Below, one piece after another: positions 23,960 through 32,976 of a stretch of DNA of 64,000 nt. The notes beneath the pieces were generated by a model. The model searched no databases, had not been told where the DNA came from, and saw only the letters and a program-made list of their open reading frames with translations. Made by a program: the position numbers and the translations under genes. The DNA is from Devosia salina (lineage in GTDB: Bacteria; Pseudomonadota; Alphaproteobacteria; Rhizobiales; Devosiaceae). Each line of letters begins with the position of its first letter. Positions within the stretch are counted from its first letter, which is position 1. The DNA lies in contig NZ_CP080590.1 of NCBI RefSeq assembly GCF_019504385.1, positions 1,344,001 to 1,408,000 on the forward strand. Reading direction: 5' to 3'.

Positions 23960-25207
23960 ATGAACAGGAGATTTTTGCGTGCGCTCATGACGACCGCGAT
24001 TGGTGCGACCGTCCTGACGCCAGTGGCCTATGCGCAGACATCGGCCGATTACGCAGAACAGCAGCAGCATTGTGAGGCGCTTCGTGCGCTCTCCAGCGAA
24101 CAGAGCGACCGGCTGCGCGCCGAGTGGGTGCAGGAAAGCCGCTCCGTCGTCGAAGCGGGCAATCAGGAGCGCTGCCAGACCTATTATGATCAGGCCAATG
24201 AGGCGCTCGGCCCGAATGGACAGCAGATGGACCGCGAGGCGGCGGCCCGGATCGTCGTGACCCAGCCTGATCCGGAAGTGAACGTGCGGCAGCAGGCGCC
24301 GCTGGTTTCGGTAACCCAGCAGGAGCCGCGCGTACGGGTCGACCAGGGCCAGCCGCAGATCATCGTGCGGCAGGCGCAGCCCAATGTGCGCGTCCAGATA
24401 CCGCAGCCCATCATCACCATTGATCAGCCTCAACCCGAGATCATTGTTCGCATGCCTGAGCCGGATGTGGCCGTGACCAATCCGAAGCCGCAGGTTGAGG
24501 TGCGGCAGCAGCCGCCACAGGTCAATGTGACCCAGCCCGAGCCGCAGGTGTCCGTGCAGGCAGATCAGTCACAGGCCTCGCAGGCCGACCAGGATGACAG
24601 CAATGTCGACCTGCAGCGCCAGGAGCCCCGCGTGCAGGTGCAATCGACCGGCAACGAGGCCCAGATCGACGTGCAGCGCCAGCAGCCCAACGTTCAGTAT
24701 GAGCAGGCCGAGCCGAATATTCAGGTGGAGCGTCAGGGCGAACCGGAAATCAGGTTCAATCAGACTGGCGAGCCCAATATCCGTTTCGAGGATGCCGGGG
24801 CCAGTCAGCAGGTCGGACAGCGCGGCGACGACAACGCTCAGCGCGACATGCAGCGCGCCCGGGAGATGCTTCGTCAGGACCAGCAGATGGAGGCAGGACA
24901 GCCGCTCGACTATTATGCCGGTGACCTCCGCGGGCTCGATCTTAGGAACGCGCGGGACCAGCAGTTGGGCACGATCGATCGTGTCATACTGGATGGCAAC
25001 AGGCATTATGTCGTGCTGACCGATGGTCAACGGCTCGGCCTCGGCGATCAGGAAGTAGCCATCCCGCTCGACACCATCTCGGTGATCGACGGTGTCCTTA
25101 TCCTGCGCGGCATGAGCCAGGAAGACATCAATGCCATGTCCGGGGTCGATACCCAGAACGCCCAGGCGCTTGGCAACGATGATAGGGTCGAGATCGGTTC
25201 TCAATAG
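23960..25207 (+). CDS. Secreted repeat protein with C-terminal PRC-barrel
   Basis: About 415-residue exported protein. Signal peptide MNRRFLRALMTTAIGATVLT with cleavage near AYAQ-T. An N-terminal helical part with two Cys (QQHCEAL, ERCQTYY) is followed by about 200 residues of an irregular ten-residue repeat, P-x-[VI]-x-V-x-[QNR]-x-x-[PQ] (for example EPRVRVDQGQPQIIVRQAQP), then a Gln/Asp/Asn-rich linker and a PRC-barrel domain (about 310-390; YYAGDLRGLDLRNARDQQLG). ATG 23957 is an adjacent alternative start. The extended beta-strand repeat is probably a fibre or scaffold in the envelope. The stress-type promoter suggests induction under general stress. Precise function unknown. Confidence 0.85.
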   Translation: MNRRFLRALMTTAIGATVLTPVAYAQTSADYAEQQQHCEALRALSSEQSDRLRAEWVQESRSVVEAGNQERCQTYYDQANEALGPNGQQMDREAAARIVVTQPDPEVNVRQQAPLVSVTQQEPRVRVDQGQPQIIVRQAQPNVRVQIPQPIITIDQPQPEIIVRMPEPDVAVTNPKPQVEVRQQPPQVNVTQPEPQVSVQADQSQASQADQDDSNVDLQRQEPRVQVQSTGNEAQIDVQRQQPNVQYEQAEPNIQVERQGEPEIRFNQTGEPNIRFEDAGASQQVGQRGDDNAQRDMQRAREMLRQDQQMEAGQPLDYYAGDLRGLDLRNARDQQLGTIDRVILDGNRHYVVLTDGQRLGLGDQEVAIPLDTISVIDGVLILRGMSQEDINAMSGVDTQNAQALGNDDRVEIGSQ

Positions 25208-25229
25208 CCCCCGCCGGTCTTCGCACCCT

Positions 25230-25258
25230 GGCCGGTCCGCTTGCGGGCCGGCCTTTTT
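25230..25258. terminator. Terminator after the PRC-barrel gene
   Basis: GGCCGGTCCGC / GCGGGCCGGCC stem (one G-U) with a two-base spacer that must open into the loop, followed by TTTTT. The gene on the other strand ends 16 bases away. Confidence 0.75.
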
Positions 25259-25273
25259 GCGGCCGGTATGGTG

Positions 25274-25480
25274 CTACCGGTCCGGCCGCGCCATCCAGGT
25301 GATCAGTGGCATGGCGGGCAGGACCCAACCCATGCCGGCGACGATGAAGAAACCGATCAACACCAGGCCGGGCAGACCTTCGGGCAATTGCAGATAGACC
25401 CAGGTCGCCAGCACCGACCAGAGAACGATGGAGCCAACCAGAAGGAAGGCGCCTATCAACTTGCGGTTACGCTGGGTCAT
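25274..25480 (-). CDS. DUF2842 family small membrane protein
   Basis: 68 residues from ATG 25480 (another ATG at 25489 adds three). Starts MTQRNRKLIGAFLLVGSIVL, with two hydrophobic helices (about 8-28 and 38-60) and ends MPLITWMARPDR, matching DUF2842, a small inner-membrane family of alphaproteobacteria. Function unknown; often found near cytochrome-oxidase assembly genes, and here it is divergent from ctaA. Confidence 0.85.
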   Translation of the reverse strand: MTQRNRKLIGAFLLVGSIVLWSVLATWVYLQLPEGLPGLVLIGFFIVAGMGWVLPAMPLITWMARPDR

Positions 25481-25568
25481 GTGCGGCATCTGGACTGTTG
25501 CGGGGGATGGAACGGAGGATTACCACTCCGGCGTCCCGATCGATACCCGGATTTGTCCCGTGAATGCC

Positions 25569-26621
25569 ATGCAAGATGCCGCACCCGGCCAAGTGAGCTA
25601 TGCCAGCGACAGGCTGCGTCCCGTGCGCATCTGGCTCTATGGGCTGGCCGCCTTCGTGCTGCTCATCGTCGTGGTGGGGGGTATCACGCGGCTCACCGAA
25701 TCGGGGCTCTCCATCACCTCATGGAAGCCCATTTCCGGCGTTATCCCCCCGCTCAATGATGCGGAGTGGCAGGCCGAGTTCGAGGCCTACAAGCAGATCC
25801 CGCAATACTCGGTGCTCAATTCCTGGATGAGCCTGGACGATTTCAAAGTCATTTTCTTCTGGGAATGGTTCCACCGGCTGATCGCGCGTTTCCTCGGCGT
25901 GCTGTTCATCGTGCCCTTCGTGGTCTTCCTGTTCCAGAAGCGCCTGTCGCGAGACCTGGCCTGGCCGCTCTTCGGCCTCTTCATCCTGGGTGGCTTCCAG
26001 GGCGCGCTGGGCTGGTGGATGGTCTCGTCCGGGCTGTCCGAACTGACCTCGGTGTCGCAATACCGCCTGGCGGCCCACCTGACCGCCGCTTCGCTGCTGT
26101 TCATTGCCCTGGTCTATGTCGCCCGCTCCCTGTCGCCAGGAAGGGTTCTGGGGCGGGTTACCGGCTTTCACCTGGGCACCACGGGACTGCTGCTGGGCCT
26201 GGTGATCCTGCAGATCGGGGCAGGGGCCTTCGTCGCCGGTCTCGATGCCGGCATGGGCTATAACACCTGGCCACTGATGGACGGCGCGATCATACCCAAG
26301 GGGCTCTTCATCATGGACCCCGCCTGGCGCAACCTCTTCGAGAATGCGCTGACCGTGCAGTTCATCCATCGCATGATCGCCTATGCCATCGTGGCCTATA
26401 TCGGCTGGCTGATCTGGCGACGCCACAAGGATGGCGGCTTTGCCGGCGTGCATGGATGGCTGCCGCGCATCGGCGTGATCGTTCTGCTGCAGGTTGGCCT
26501 GGGTGTTGGAACGCTGCTCATGAGCGTGCCGATCGGGCTGGCGGTTGGTCACCAGTCGCTTGCCTTCATGCTGGCGGGCCTCACCGTCGCCTATCTCGCC
26601 GATCTGCGGCGGGTAAGGTAA
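25569..26621 (+). CDS. ctaA: Heme A synthase (CtaA/COX15)
   Basis: 350-residue membrane protein that oxidises the C8 methyl of heme O to the formyl group of heme A, needed for aa3-type oxidases. The family signature GGITRLTESGLSITSWKPIS follows the first helix (about residues 35-54). Conserved heme-ligand histidines are visible in EWFHRLIARFLG, YRLAAHLTAAS, and FIHRMIAYAI, in eight predicted helices. ATG 25569 was chosen; GTG 25560 is a near alternative. Confidence 0.95.
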   Translation: MQDAAPGQVSYASDRLRPVRIWLYGLAAFVLLIVVVGGITRLTESGLSITSWKPISGVIPPLNDAEWQAEFEAYKQIPQYSVLNSWMSLDDFKVIFFWEWFHRLIARFLGVLFIVPFVVFLFQKRLSRDLAWPLFGLFILGGFQGALGWWMVSSGLSELTSVSQYRLAAHLTAASLLFIALVYVARSLSPGRVLGRVTGFHLGTTGLLLGLVILQIGAGAFVAGLDAGMGYNTWPLMDGAIIPKGLFIMDPAWRNLFENALTVQFIHRMIAYAIVAYIGWLIWRRHKDGGFAGVHGWLPRIGVIVLLQVGLGVGTLLMSVPIGLAVGHQSLAFMLAGLTVAYLADLRRVR

Positions 26622-26672
26622 TATAATACCGCATCCGTAAGTCATTGATTTTGTGACTGAAATTATTGGGTG

Positions 26673-26701
26673 TTGACGGCCTGATGAATCTCTCATAGAG
26701 A
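26673..26701 (+). promoter_or_regulatory. Promoter of the rplM-rpsI operon
   Basis: TTGACG (26673-26678), 17-base spacer, TAGAGA (26696-26701). A stem with arms GCCGGTCC and GGGCCGGC (about 26717-26738) lies in the leader; it could take part in autogenous control by L13, but that is speculation. Confidence 0.5.
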
Positions 26702-26761
26702 GCCGCTCGAACTGGCCGGTCCATGCGTGGGCCGGCTGCTTGAATCTTAGGGAATTCGATT

Positions 26762-27226
26762 ATGAGCACGTACTCGGCAAAACCGAGCGAGATCGAAAAG
26801 AAGTGGGTCCTGATCGACGCCGAAGGGCTGGTCGTGGGTCGTCTGGCTTCGATCATCGCTTCGCGTCTGCGCGGCAAGCACAAGCCGACCTTCACCCCGC
26901 ACATGGACATGGGTGACAACATCATCGTCATCAATGCCGACAAGGTGAAGCTGACCGGCCGCAAGCTGGACCAGCATCGCTTCTACTGGCACACCGGTTT
27001 CCCCGGTGGCATCAAGGACCGCACCGCGCGCGAGCTGCTGGAAGGCCGCTACCCGAACCGCGTCCTCGAAAACGCCGTTCGCCGCATGATGCCCGGCGGT
27101 CCGCTGACCCGCGCCCAGCTCAAGAACCTGCGCGTCTATGCAGGCACCGAGCATCCCCATGAAGCGCAGAACCCGACCAAGCTCGACGTCGCTGCGATGA
27201 ACTCCAAGAACGTGCGGGTGAAGTAA
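26762..27226 (+). CDS. rplM: 50S ribosomal protein L13
   Basis: 154 residues, full length. Characteristic segments are KWVLIDAEGLVVGRLASIIA (residues 14-33), DNIIVINADKVKLTGRKLDQ, YWHTGFPGG and MMPGGPLTRAQLKNLRVYAG. The gene is followed one base later by rpsI, the universal L13-S9 operon. Confidence 0.98.
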   Translation: MSTYSAKPSEIEKKWVLIDAEGLVVGRLASIIASRLRGKHKPTFTPHMDMGDNIIVINADKVKLTGRKLDQHRFYWHTGFPGGIKDRTARELLEGRYPNRVLENAVRRMMPGGPLTRAQLKNLRVYAGTEHPHEAQNPTKLDVAAMNSKNVRVK

Positions 27227-27227
27227 T

Positions 27228-27710
27228 ATGGCCGAAACCATCAACTCCCTCGAAGACCTCGGCACTTCGGCTGCCGCTCCGGTCGCCAACACCGCTCCGG
27301 TCCATGTCCAGAAGCTTGACAGCCTCGGCCGCGCCTATGCCACCGGCAAGCGCAAGAACGCCGTCGCGCGCGTCTGGATCAAGCCGGGCAAGGGCACGCT
27401 GACCATCAACGGCCGCGAATTCGCCAAGTATTTCGCCCGTCCGGTTCTGCAGCTCATCGTCAAGCAGCCGATCGTCGCCACCGACCGTCTCGACCAGTAC
27501 GACGTCAACGTCACCGTTGCCGGTGGTGGTCTTTCGGGTCAGGCCGGTGCTGTCCGTCACGGCATTTCGAAGGCCCTGAATTACTTCGAGCCGGGCCTGC
27601 GCCCGATCCTCAAGAAGGGTGGCTTCCTGACCCGCGACAGCCGCGTCGTCGAGCGTAAGAAGTACGGTAAGGCCAAGGCCCGCCGGTCCTTCCAGTTCTC
27701 CAAGCGCTAA
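27228..27710 (+). CDS. rpsI: 30S ribosomal protein S9
   Basis: 160 residues with a 30-residue alphaproteobacterial N-terminal extension before the core (RAYATGKRKNAVARVWIKPG, about residues 37-56). The C-terminus ends KKYGKAKARRSFQFSKR, the conserved tail that reaches the P-site tRNA. Operon partner of rplM; the terminator at 27733-27762 follows. Confidence 0.98.
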   Translation: MAETINSLEDLGTSAAAPVANTAPVHVQKLDSLGRAYATGKRKNAVARVWIKPGKGTLTINGREFAKYFARPVLQLIVKQPIVATDRLDQYDVNVTVAGGGLSGQAGAVRHGISKALNYFEPGLRPILKKGGFLTRDSRVVERKKYGKAKARRSFQFSKR

Positions 27711-27732
27711 GACGCTGGATCTCATATTTGCG

Positions 27733-27762
27733 AGGGGCCGGGAAACCGGCCCCTTTGCTTTT
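27733..27762 (+). terminator. Terminator of rplM-rpsI
   Basis: AGGGGCCGG (27733-27741), loop GAAA, CCGGCCCCT (27746-27754), then TTGCTTTT. Confidence 0.85.
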
Positions 27763-27773
27763 GGGAGGGCCTG

Positions 27774-28175
27774 ATGTTCAGTCACATTACCGTCGGCAGC
27801 AATGATCTGGTGCGGGCCGGGCAGTTCTATGACGCGGTTCTGACGCCTCTTGGCCTGCGCCGGCGTCCGGTCGAGCCCGATGGCGGACCCGAGGCCCTGT
27901 GCTGGGTCGGCGGCGTGCCCTATCCGCGATTCTATGTCTACGCCCCGTTCGATGGGCAGGCAGCCACGCCCGGCAATGGCGCGATGCTTGCCTTCATCGC
28001 CCCCTCCCGCGCAGCCGTCGACGCCGCCTACGCTGCTGGCATGGCTGCCGGTGGTCGAGATGAAGGCGCGCCCGGGCTTAGGTCCCGCTACGCGCCGGAC
28101 TATTATGGCGCCTATCTCCGCGACCCGGATGGCAACAAGGTGCACCTGGTCCACCGGGACGAGCTTCTGGCCTAA
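27774..28175 (+). CDS. VOC-family (glyoxalase/dioxygenase fold) protein
   Basis: 133-residue single-domain vicinal-oxygen-chelate protein. Starts MFSHITVGSNDLVRAGQFYD, with metal-ligand-type His4, and ends AYLRDPDGNKVHLVHRDELL, the typical C-terminal strand (here with His rather than Glu in the ligand position). The substrate cannot be inferred; many such proteins are metal-independent or resistance-related. It is followed 4 bases later by an SdpI-like membrane protein. Confidence 0.82.
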   Translation: MFSHITVGSNDLVRAGQFYDAVLTPLGLRRRPVEPDGGPEALCWVGGVPYPRFYVYAPFDGQAATPGNGAMLAFIAPSRAAVDAAYAAGMAAGGRDEGAPGLRSRYAPDYYGAYLRDPDGNKVHLVHRDELLA

Positions 28176-28179
28176 GGTC

Positions 28180-28818
28180 ATGCCCAGCCTCGTCACCCGC
28201 TTTCATCTGCTTCTGTTCGGGGTCACCCTGGCCATTGCCGGGGTTATTATCGTCCATGTGCCGGCCGACTACGCCTTTCCCGCCCATTGGGATGGAAGCG
28301 TCGTGGACTGGCTCTGGCCGCGCGACATTGCGCTGGCCATTGCGCCCCTTGTTCAGCTTGGGCTCATGGGGGCGTTCTTCACCCTCGGCCGCATCCTGAC
28401 CAGGAACCACCTCGCCAAAACAAGGCACATTCTCGATCCGGCCCTGACCCTGGCACTGGCCGTCGCGGCGGCGTGCCAGCTCGGACTGCTGCTCAATGGC
28501 ATCGGCTCGGATTTTGACTTCTTTCGCATCACCGCTTTCGGGCTGGCGGCCCTTCTGGCCCTGATCGGGGTGATCGTCTTCGAAGCCGAACGCCATTCCT
28601 ATGCCGGCCTGCGCATGCCCTGGCCGATCCGCTCCGACCGCGCCTGGCGCATCGTGCACCGGCTCAGCGGTCTCGCATCGGGTGGCGCCGGGCTTGCACT
28701 GGCCTGGCTGGCCTGGAGCGACCCTGGTCCCGGCCTGCTGGTGCTGGGTCTTTGCGCCTGCCTCGCCGGCCTCCCCCTCGCAGCGGGGCTCTTCACCGTG
28801 TTCGCCCGCCGATTCTGA
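28180..28818 (+). CDS. SdpI/DUF1648-like membrane protein
   Basis: 212 residues with about six hydrophobic helices. The N-terminal PADYAFPAHWDGSVVDWLWP matches the DUF1648 pattern (helix, then P-x-H-W-x-G) and a divergent SdpI-like segment YAGLRMPWPIRSDRAWRIVH occurs at about residue 145, where SdpI proteins have G(I/L)R(T/L)PWTL...W..TH. More divergent than the SdpI protein at 40089. SdpI is the immunity/signalling protein of the Bacillus Sdp toxin system; function in alphaproteobacteria is unknown. Four bases after the VOC gene stop, hence likely co-transcribed. Confidence 0.7.
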   Translation: MPSLVTRFHLLLFGVTLAIAGVIIVHVPADYAFPAHWDGSVVDWLWPRDIALAIAPLVQLGLMGAFFTLGRILTRNHLAKTRHILDPALTLALAVAAACQLGLLLNGIGSDFDFFRITAFGLAALLALIGVIVFEAERHSYAGLRMPWPIRSDRAWRIVHRLSGLASGGAGLALAWLAWSDPGPGLLVLGLCACLAGLPLAAGLFTVFARRF

Positions 28819-28991
28819 CACGCCGTTGCCGTAAACGGCGGGCTGGAAGCAGAAAAATCTTCTTCCCCGGCGCCAAAACGCAATGCCATGCGCTGAATTC
28901 ACAGCAGTCGAGGCCTAGTATCTGGTCAATTGTGAGGCTTTGCGCTCAATATTTGGGCATTGAGTCTCCGGTCCATGAAAGGCCTCTCAAA

Positions 28992-30359
28992 ATGCCGACG
29001 ACTGTTTCCTCCGGCGCCGCCCCGCGCGCGCCCAAGCCGCTTTACCGCAATTTCGGTTTTCAGGTCCTGGCCGCCATGGTCATCGGCCTCATTCTCGGCT
29101 TCATTGCCCGATCCATGGGGCCCGACGCCGCTGGCGGTGCGAATTGGCTGACCCAGACTCTCGCCACCGTGGGTTCGTCCTTCGTTTCGCTGTTGCGGGC
29201 ATTGGTGCCGGTGCTGGTCTTCACCGCCATCGTCGCCTCCATCGCCAATCTCCGCGAGCTGCAGAACGCCGCCAAGCTGGTCTGGCAGACGCTTCTCTGG
29301 TTCGCCATCACCGCGCTCATCGCCGTTGCCATCGGCATCGCACTGGGCCTGATCATCCAGCCGGGTCTCAATACCGCGGTGACCGAAGCGGCGGCCCGCG
29401 CGCCTTCATCAACGGGGTCCTGGCTCGATTTCCTCAAGGGTCTGATCCCGTCCAACTTCATCGGCCTGCAGGCATCGACCCGCGTTGGCGATAGCGGGGC
29501 GACCACGAGCCTCAGCTTCAACGTCCTGCAAATCCTCATCATTTCCATCGTGGTCGGTGTCGCCGCCCTGCGCGTCGGCCCCGCCGCCGATCCCTTCCTG
29601 GCGTTCAACCGCTCCTTCCTCAAGGTCATCCACAAGGTCCTGTGGTGGGTCATCCGCCTCACTCCGATCGGCACGATCGGTCTCTTGGGCAATGCCGTGG
29701 CCGTCTATGGCTGGGACGCGCTGGCCCAGCTGGGCTGGTATGCTGCAGCCATCTATATCGGCCTCTTCCTCGTGCTGTTCGTCGTCTATCCGGTGCTGCT
29801 GCAGGCCCATGGCCTCAACCCCATCCGCTATTTCCAGAGCGCCTGGCCCGCTATCCAGCTCGCCTTTGTCTCCCGCTCCTCCATCGGCACCCTGCCGGTG
29901 ACCGAGCGCGTGACGGAAAAGAACCTGGGCGTGCCGCGCGAATACGCCGCCTTCGCCGTGCCGCTCGGCGCCACCACCAAGATGGATGGTTGCGCGGCCA
30001 TCTACCCGGCGATCTCGGCCATCTTCGTGGCCCAGTTCTTCGGCGTGCCGCTCGAACTGCAGCATTATCTGCTGATCATTTTCGTGTCGGTCATCGGTTC
30101 GGCCGCCACCGCGGGCCTCACCGGCGCCACCGTCATGCTGACGCTGACCCTGTCCACCCTTGGCCTGCCGCTCGAAGGCGTCGGCCTGCTGCTGGCGATC
30201 GACCCGATCCTCGACATGGGCCGCACGGCGGTGAACGTTGCCGGCCAGGCGCTGGTCCCGACCATCGTCGCCAAGCGACAGGGCATGCTCAACCAGGCCA
30301 TCTACGACAATGGCAAGGCCATCGAGGACCTCGACGTGGAGGCAGTCCCGGCCGAATAA
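28992..30359 (+). CDS. Dicarboxylate/amino acid:cation symporter (DAACS, GltP/SstT/DctA type)
   Basis: 455-residue secondary transporter. Hairpin-loop segments are conserved: SRSSIGTLPVTERV (serine-rich motif, HP1), PLGATTKMDGCAAIYPAISA (TM7, NMDGT-like, here KMDGC), and DPILDMGRTAVNVAGQAL (HP2/TM8, DRxRTxxN-like with Asp and Asn retained). It should import C4-dicarboxylates, glutamate or serine with Na+ or H+. The start ATG 28992 follows a 170-base gap; an upstream reading has no family similarity. Followed by a strong terminator shared with the P450 gene. Confidence 0.92.
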   Translation: MPTTVSSGAAPRAPKPLYRNFGFQVLAAMVIGLILGFIARSMGPDAAGGANWLTQTLATVGSSFVSLLRALVPVLVFTAIVASIANLRELQNAAKLVWQTLLWFAITALIAVAIGIALGLIIQPGLNTAVTEAAARAPSSTGSWLDFLKGLIPSNFIGLQASTRVGDSGATTSLSFNVLQILIISIVVGVAALRVGPAADPFLAFNRSFLKVIHKVLWWVIRLTPIGTIGLLGNAVAVYGWDALAQLGWYAAAIYIGLFLVLFVVYPVLLQAHGLNPIRYFQSAWPAIQLAFVSRSSIGTLPVTERVTEKNLGVPREYAAFAVPLGATTKMDGCAAIYPAISAIFVAQFFGVPLELQHYLLIIFVSVIGSAATAGLTGATVMLTLTLSTLGLPLEGVGLLLAIDPILDMGRTAVNVAGQALVPTIVAKRQGMLNQAIYDNGKAIEDLDVEAVPAE

Positions 30360-30382
30360 GCCGTGGGCGAAGCATCAAGGAG

Positions 30383-30410
30383 AAGGGGAGGCGCTTGCCT
30401 CCCCTTTTTC
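30383..30410. terminator. Bidirectional terminator
   Basis: AAGGGGAGGC, loop GCTT, GCCTCCCCTT, then TTTC; lies exactly between the symporter and the convergent P450 gene and works as a hairpin on both strands. Confidence 0.85.
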
Positions 30411-31665
30411 ATTTCCAACCCACCATCAGCTTTTCCAGCCCATGGAAATGATAGACATTGCCGTATCGTGGCGGCTCGACGATCCGGAGCTTGGGTAGCC
30501 GCTCGAACAGGACGCGCATGGCTTCTTGCAACTCGATCCGCGCCAATGGTGCGCCGATGCAGAAATGAATGCCGGCGCCAAAGCTGACATTGGCGCCATC
30601 GGTCCGGAACGGGTCGAACCGGTCAGCATGGGCAAAGCGCGCCGGATCCCGATTGGCGGCCCCCAGCATCAGCCCGACCACGTCGCCCTTGCGCAGCGAA
30701 ATCCCCTCATAGTCCATGTCCATCAGCGCATAGCGGGTGAACAGATGCAGCGGCGCGTCGAAGCGCAGGCATTCTTCCACGGTGGCCTCTGCCTGCGCCG
30801 GGGTCGCGAACAGGGCCTGCGGGTCGAGACCGCTTTCGAGAATGGATTTCACGCCATTGCCGGTTGTGTGCACCGTCGCCTCATGCCCGGCATTGAGCAG
30901 CAGGATGGCGGTGGACATCACCTCCTCGTCGCTGAGCACGTCGCCATCGCGATCAGTGGTCAGCATGTGGGTGAGCAGGTCCTCGCGCGGTGCCTTGCGC
31001 CGTTCCGCGATGACGTCGTGGAGATAGGCCATGAAATCGGCGGCCGCCTGGTTGGCGTCCAACTCGGTCTCGCGGGTGACATTGTACATGTACATGGTCA
31101 CCATGCGGTTGGACCAGTTGAGCAATTGCGGCGCCATCTCGGCCGGCAGACCGATCATTTCGGCAATGACGATGGCCGGAATCGGCGCGGCGAAGGATTT
31201 GATCAGGTCAACGGAATCGCTTTCTTCAAATCCGTCGATAAGCTCATGGGCCAATTGCCGGATTCTCGGCCGCAACTGCTCCACTTGCCGCGACACGAAG
31301 GCCCGGTTGACCAGCGTCCGCAGCCGCGTATGCGCCGGCGCTTCGAGGTTGAGCAGCGAATATTTCTCGGTCAGGTCGAAGTCGGCCACGTGCGGCTTGG
31401 GCTCGGGCAGACCGATTTCCGCGCGCGTCGCCACATGCAGGATATCGCGGCCGAACCGCTTGTCCCGCAACAATGCGCTGACAGACTTGAAATCGGCAAA
31501 GCACCAATGCCCGTACTCCTCCCAGAAGAAGGCCGGATGGCTCGCGTGCTGACGCGCGTAGAACGGGTAGGGGTTCTGGTAGAAAAGGGGATCCTGCGGC
31601 TGCGCGCTTGCTTTCAGATGCGGGGCAATATCGGTGATCGGCTTGACTTGGATAATGGCGGCCAT
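30409..31665 (-). CDS. Cytochrome P450 (bacterial class I, CYP107-like)
   Basis: 418-residue soluble P450 monooxygenase. The heme-binding loop FGAGIHFCIGAPLARIE is at residues 362-378 with axial Cys369; the I-helix LLNAGHEATVHTTGN (about 245-259) holds the acid/Thr pair for oxygen activation; the ExxR motif is in ECLRFDAP. No ferredoxin or ferredoxin reductase gene is nearby, so electrons must come from elsewhere. Substrate unknown. Divergent from a small conserved protein gene. Confidence 0.95.
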   Translation of the reverse strand: MAAIIQVKPITDIAPHLKASAQPQDPLFYQNPYPFYARQHASHPAFFWEEYGHWCFADFKSVSALLRDKRFGRDILHVATRAEIGLPEPKPHVADFDLTEKYSLLNLEAPAHTRLRTLVNRAFVSRQVEQLRPRIRQLAHELIDGFEESDSVDLIKSFAAPIPAIVIAEMIGLPAEMAPQLLNWSNRMVTMYMYNVTRETELDANQAAADFMAYLHDVIAERRKAPREDLLTHMLTTDRDGDVLSDEEVMSTAILLLNAGHEATVHTTGNGVKSILESGLDPQALFATPAQAEATVEECLRFDAPLHLFTRYALMDMDYEGISLRKGDVVGLMLGAANRDPARFAHADRFDPFRTDGANVSFGAGIHFCIGAPLARIELQEAMRVLFERLPKLRIVEPPRYGNVYHFHGLEKLMVGWK

Positions 31666-31801
31666 GGTCTGGGCGGGGCTGTCTCTTTTGATCGATTGGT
31701 CAAATCTAGAGTGTCCGGCCGCGCCTGCCTACGTCCTCCTGCCTTGCTCAGGCCGAAAAAATCGCTAGGGAAGAAGCCAGCAGTTTCGAGGAGCATTTTC
31801 C

Positions 31802-32029
31802 GTGAGCGACATCACCTATTCCCAGGCCATCGACGCCATCTACGCCTCGATCCGGAATGACAATGAAGACATTGACACTCATATCGCAGCCCTCAAGGGT
31901 GCCATGGCCCGCGAGGGCGTGAAGGAGGCGACCTTCGAGACGTCCAAGCTGGCACAGCCCAATCGCCAGGGCCGCAAGCTGATGCAGGCCTATTTCAAGA
32001 AGAAGGGTGTTGCCGTCAGCTTCAGCTGA
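31802..32029 (+). CDS. Small hypothetical protein
   Basis: 75 residues, GTG start with GAGGAG seven bases upstream. Sequence begins MSDITYSQAIDAIYASIRND and ends FKKKGVAVSF; hydrophilic, mixed alpha, with a basic C-terminal third (QPNRQGRKLMQAYFKKK). No signal or membrane segment. I do not recognise the family. Codon use and the ribosome-binding site indicate a real gene. It lies between the P450 and clpP. Confidence 0.7.
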   Translation: MSDITYSQAIDAIYASIRNDNEDIDTHIAALKGAMAREGVKEATFETSKLAQPNRQGRKLMQAYFKKKGVAVSFS

Positions 32030-32281
32030 TGCAAGGCGGTATAATGCCATTCACCCTAAGGCGGGAAGATGCGCGGCCACTATTGAAGCCTGCCTCATTG
32101 CCGCCTATCTGTGCCTTTACCGCCCGTTAAGGCGGTGTCGCCTGCAATCGGCCTGTCGCGCCGATTCGATTTTCCGGCATGCTGCCCCGTCCCTCCAATG
32201 CGCGTTCGGGGCAGGGGGCATGTCCAAACAACCAAGCCTGCCATCCGGTCCGCGACCCGGGGCATGGCCAAGGGGCAAAAT

Positions 32282-32911
32282 ATGCGGGATCCGCACGATC
32301 TTTACATGAACACGCTCGTTCCCATGGTGGTCGAGCAGTCGAACCGCGGCGAACGCGCCTTCGACATCTATTCGCGCCTCCTGCGCGAACGCATCATCTT
32401 CGTGACCGGCGTGGTCGAGGACAACATGGCCTCGCTGATCGTCGCCCAGCTTCTGTTTCTCGAATCAGAGAACCCGAAGAAGGAAATCGCCATGTACATC
32501 AACTCGCCCGGCGGCGTGGTGACGGCTGGTCTTTCCATCTACGACACCATGCAATTCATCCGCCCGGCCGTCGCCACCATGGTCATGGGCCAGGCGGCAT
32601 CGATGGGCTCGCTGCTGCTCGCAGCCGGTGAAGCCGGTATGCGTTCGAGCCTGCCGAACTCGCGCGTCATGGTCCACCAGCCCTCCGGCGGCTTCCAGGG
32701 TCAGGTCACCGACATCCTGATTCATGCCAAGGAAGTCGAGGGCTTGAAGCGCCGTCTTAATCAGATTTATGAGAAGCACACCGGCCGGACCTACGAAGAA
32801 ATCGAGAACGCTCTCGAGCGCGATCGCTTCCTGTCCCCCGAAGAGGCCAAGGCCTTCGGGCTGATCGACAACGTGATGGAAAAGCGCGCCGTGCCGGAGG
32901 CCTCCGCCTGA
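32282..32911 (+). CDS. clpP: ATP-dependent Clp protease proteolytic subunit
   Basis: 209-residue serine protease. Catalytic triad Ser107 (GQAASMGS), His132 (VMVHQPSGG) and Asp181 (ERDRFLS). The chosen ATG has AAGGGG six bases upstream and gives the alphaproteobacterial N-terminus MRDPHDLYMNTLVPMVVEQS; an ATG at 32264 is also in frame. Forms tetradecamers with ClpX (next gene) for regulated proteolysis. Confidence 0.97.
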   Translation: MRDPHDLYMNTLVPMVVEQSNRGERAFDIYSRLLRERIIFVTGVVEDNMASLIVAQLLFLESENPKKEIAMYINSPGGVVTAGLSIYDTMQFIRPAVATMVMGQAASMGSLLLAAGEAGMRSSLPNSRVMVHQPSGGFQGQVTDILIHAKEVEGLKRRLNQIYEKHTGRTYEEIENALERDRFLSPEEAKAFGLIDNVMEKRAVPEASA

Positions 32912-32976
32912 CTTGGGTCACGTTAAGCACAATGCTGATGCGCCGTGGACTGTGATCCAAGCGCAATTGCACCGAG

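Noticed and set aside
24280..24760. Repetitive DNA that could suggest a CRISPR or tandem array
   Set aside because: The repeats are in phase with the codons of one secreted protein and vary between units; they encode the P-x-V-x-V repeat.
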